From contig JBFGZS010000075.1 of assembly GCA_041586615.1 (NCBI GenBank), positions 1-13,414 on the forward strand: DNA of 13,414 nt. Reading direction: 5' to 3'. Source of the DNA: Motiliproteus sp041586615. Its GTDB lineage: Bacteria > Pseudomonadota > Gammaproteobacteria > Pseudomonadales > Balneatricaceae. This document shows, in pieces, positions 13,371 to 13,414 of this stretch. The notes beneath the pieces were generated by a model that was not told where the DNA came from, made no database searches, and saw only the letters and a program-made list of their open reading frames with translations. The number at the start of each line of letters is the position of its first letter. The first letter of the stretch is position 1. A program made the position numbers and the translations under genes.

Positions 13371-13414
13371 AAACTGAAGAGTTTGATCATGGCTCAGATT
13401 GAACGCTGGCGGCA
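13371..13414 (+). rRNA. rrs: 16S ribosomal RNA, 5' end only
   Basis: The first 44 nt of 16S rRNA are present and run off the window. The start AAACTGAAGAGTTTGATC, then ATGGCTCAGATTGAACGCTGGCGGCA, includes the universal 27F primer region and matches gammaproteobacterial 16S. The 5' end is placed by alignment with E. coli (AAATTGAAGAG). It is preceded by its promoter and antitermination leader, so this is the start of a complete-looking rrn operon. Confidence 0.97.

Overview
The window is a stretch of ordinary bacterial chromosome from a gammaproteobacterium. IhfB, LapA/LapB, PyrF, Ndk, RlmN, PilW, RodZ, HisS, YfgM, BamB, Der and MurI all read like gammaproteobacterial orthologues. The rRNA leader carries the boxA element GCTCTTTAACAA, and the partial 16S rRNA starts AAACTGAAGAGTTTGATC. 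Moderate base composition and gene order that mixes E. coli-like and Pseudomonas-like arrangements suggest a free-living, perhaps marine, lineage near the Oceanospirillales/Cellvibrionales/Pseudomonadales. That placement is inference and cannot be fixed without a full 16S or a search.

Layout. (1) 1-230: a non-coding stretch, probably downstream of rpsA (not visible), with a 7-bp tandem repeat cut by the window edge and a 15-bp duplication. (2) 231-3264, plus strand: ihfB, lapA, lapB, pyrF and a small secreted ComEA-like helix-hairpin-helix protein. (3) 3317-3652, minus strand: a small conserved protein with a ribbon-helix-helix-like segment, followed by a good ndk promoter. (4) 3807-10583, plus strand: ndk, rlmN, pilW, rodZ, hisS, yfgM, bamB. 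This is the conserved gammaproteobacterial rlmN-to-bamB cluster, but ispG, usually found between rodZ and hisS, is absent. (5) A strong intrinsic terminator at 10622-10660, then der and murI packed together. (6) 12957-13414: a non-coding stretch leading into a ribosomal RNA operon. It has a near-consensus P1 promoter with a GC-rich discriminator, boxB/boxA/boxC antitermination signals, a leader and the first 44 nt of 16S rRNA.

How the genes fit together. Much of the content concerns the envelope and its coordination with growth: LapA/LapB (control of LPS synthesis through LpxC turnover), PilW (type IV pilus secretin pilotin), RodZ (MreB cell-shape complex), YfgM and BamB (periplasmic chaperoning and outer-membrane protein assembly) and MurI (D-glutamate for peptidoglycan). 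The rest is nucleotide and translation functions: PyrF, Ndk, RlmN, HisS, Der and rRNA.

I do not see a CRISPR array, mobile element, prophage, defence island or biosynthetic cluster, and I see no convincing undescribed multi-gene system. The points worth a second look are local: short tandem repeats in most of the larger spacers, the missing ispG, a strong terminator 20 bp before der, a short Ndk C-terminus, the uncharacterised minus-strand gene, and an inverted repeat straddling the 16S 5' end.
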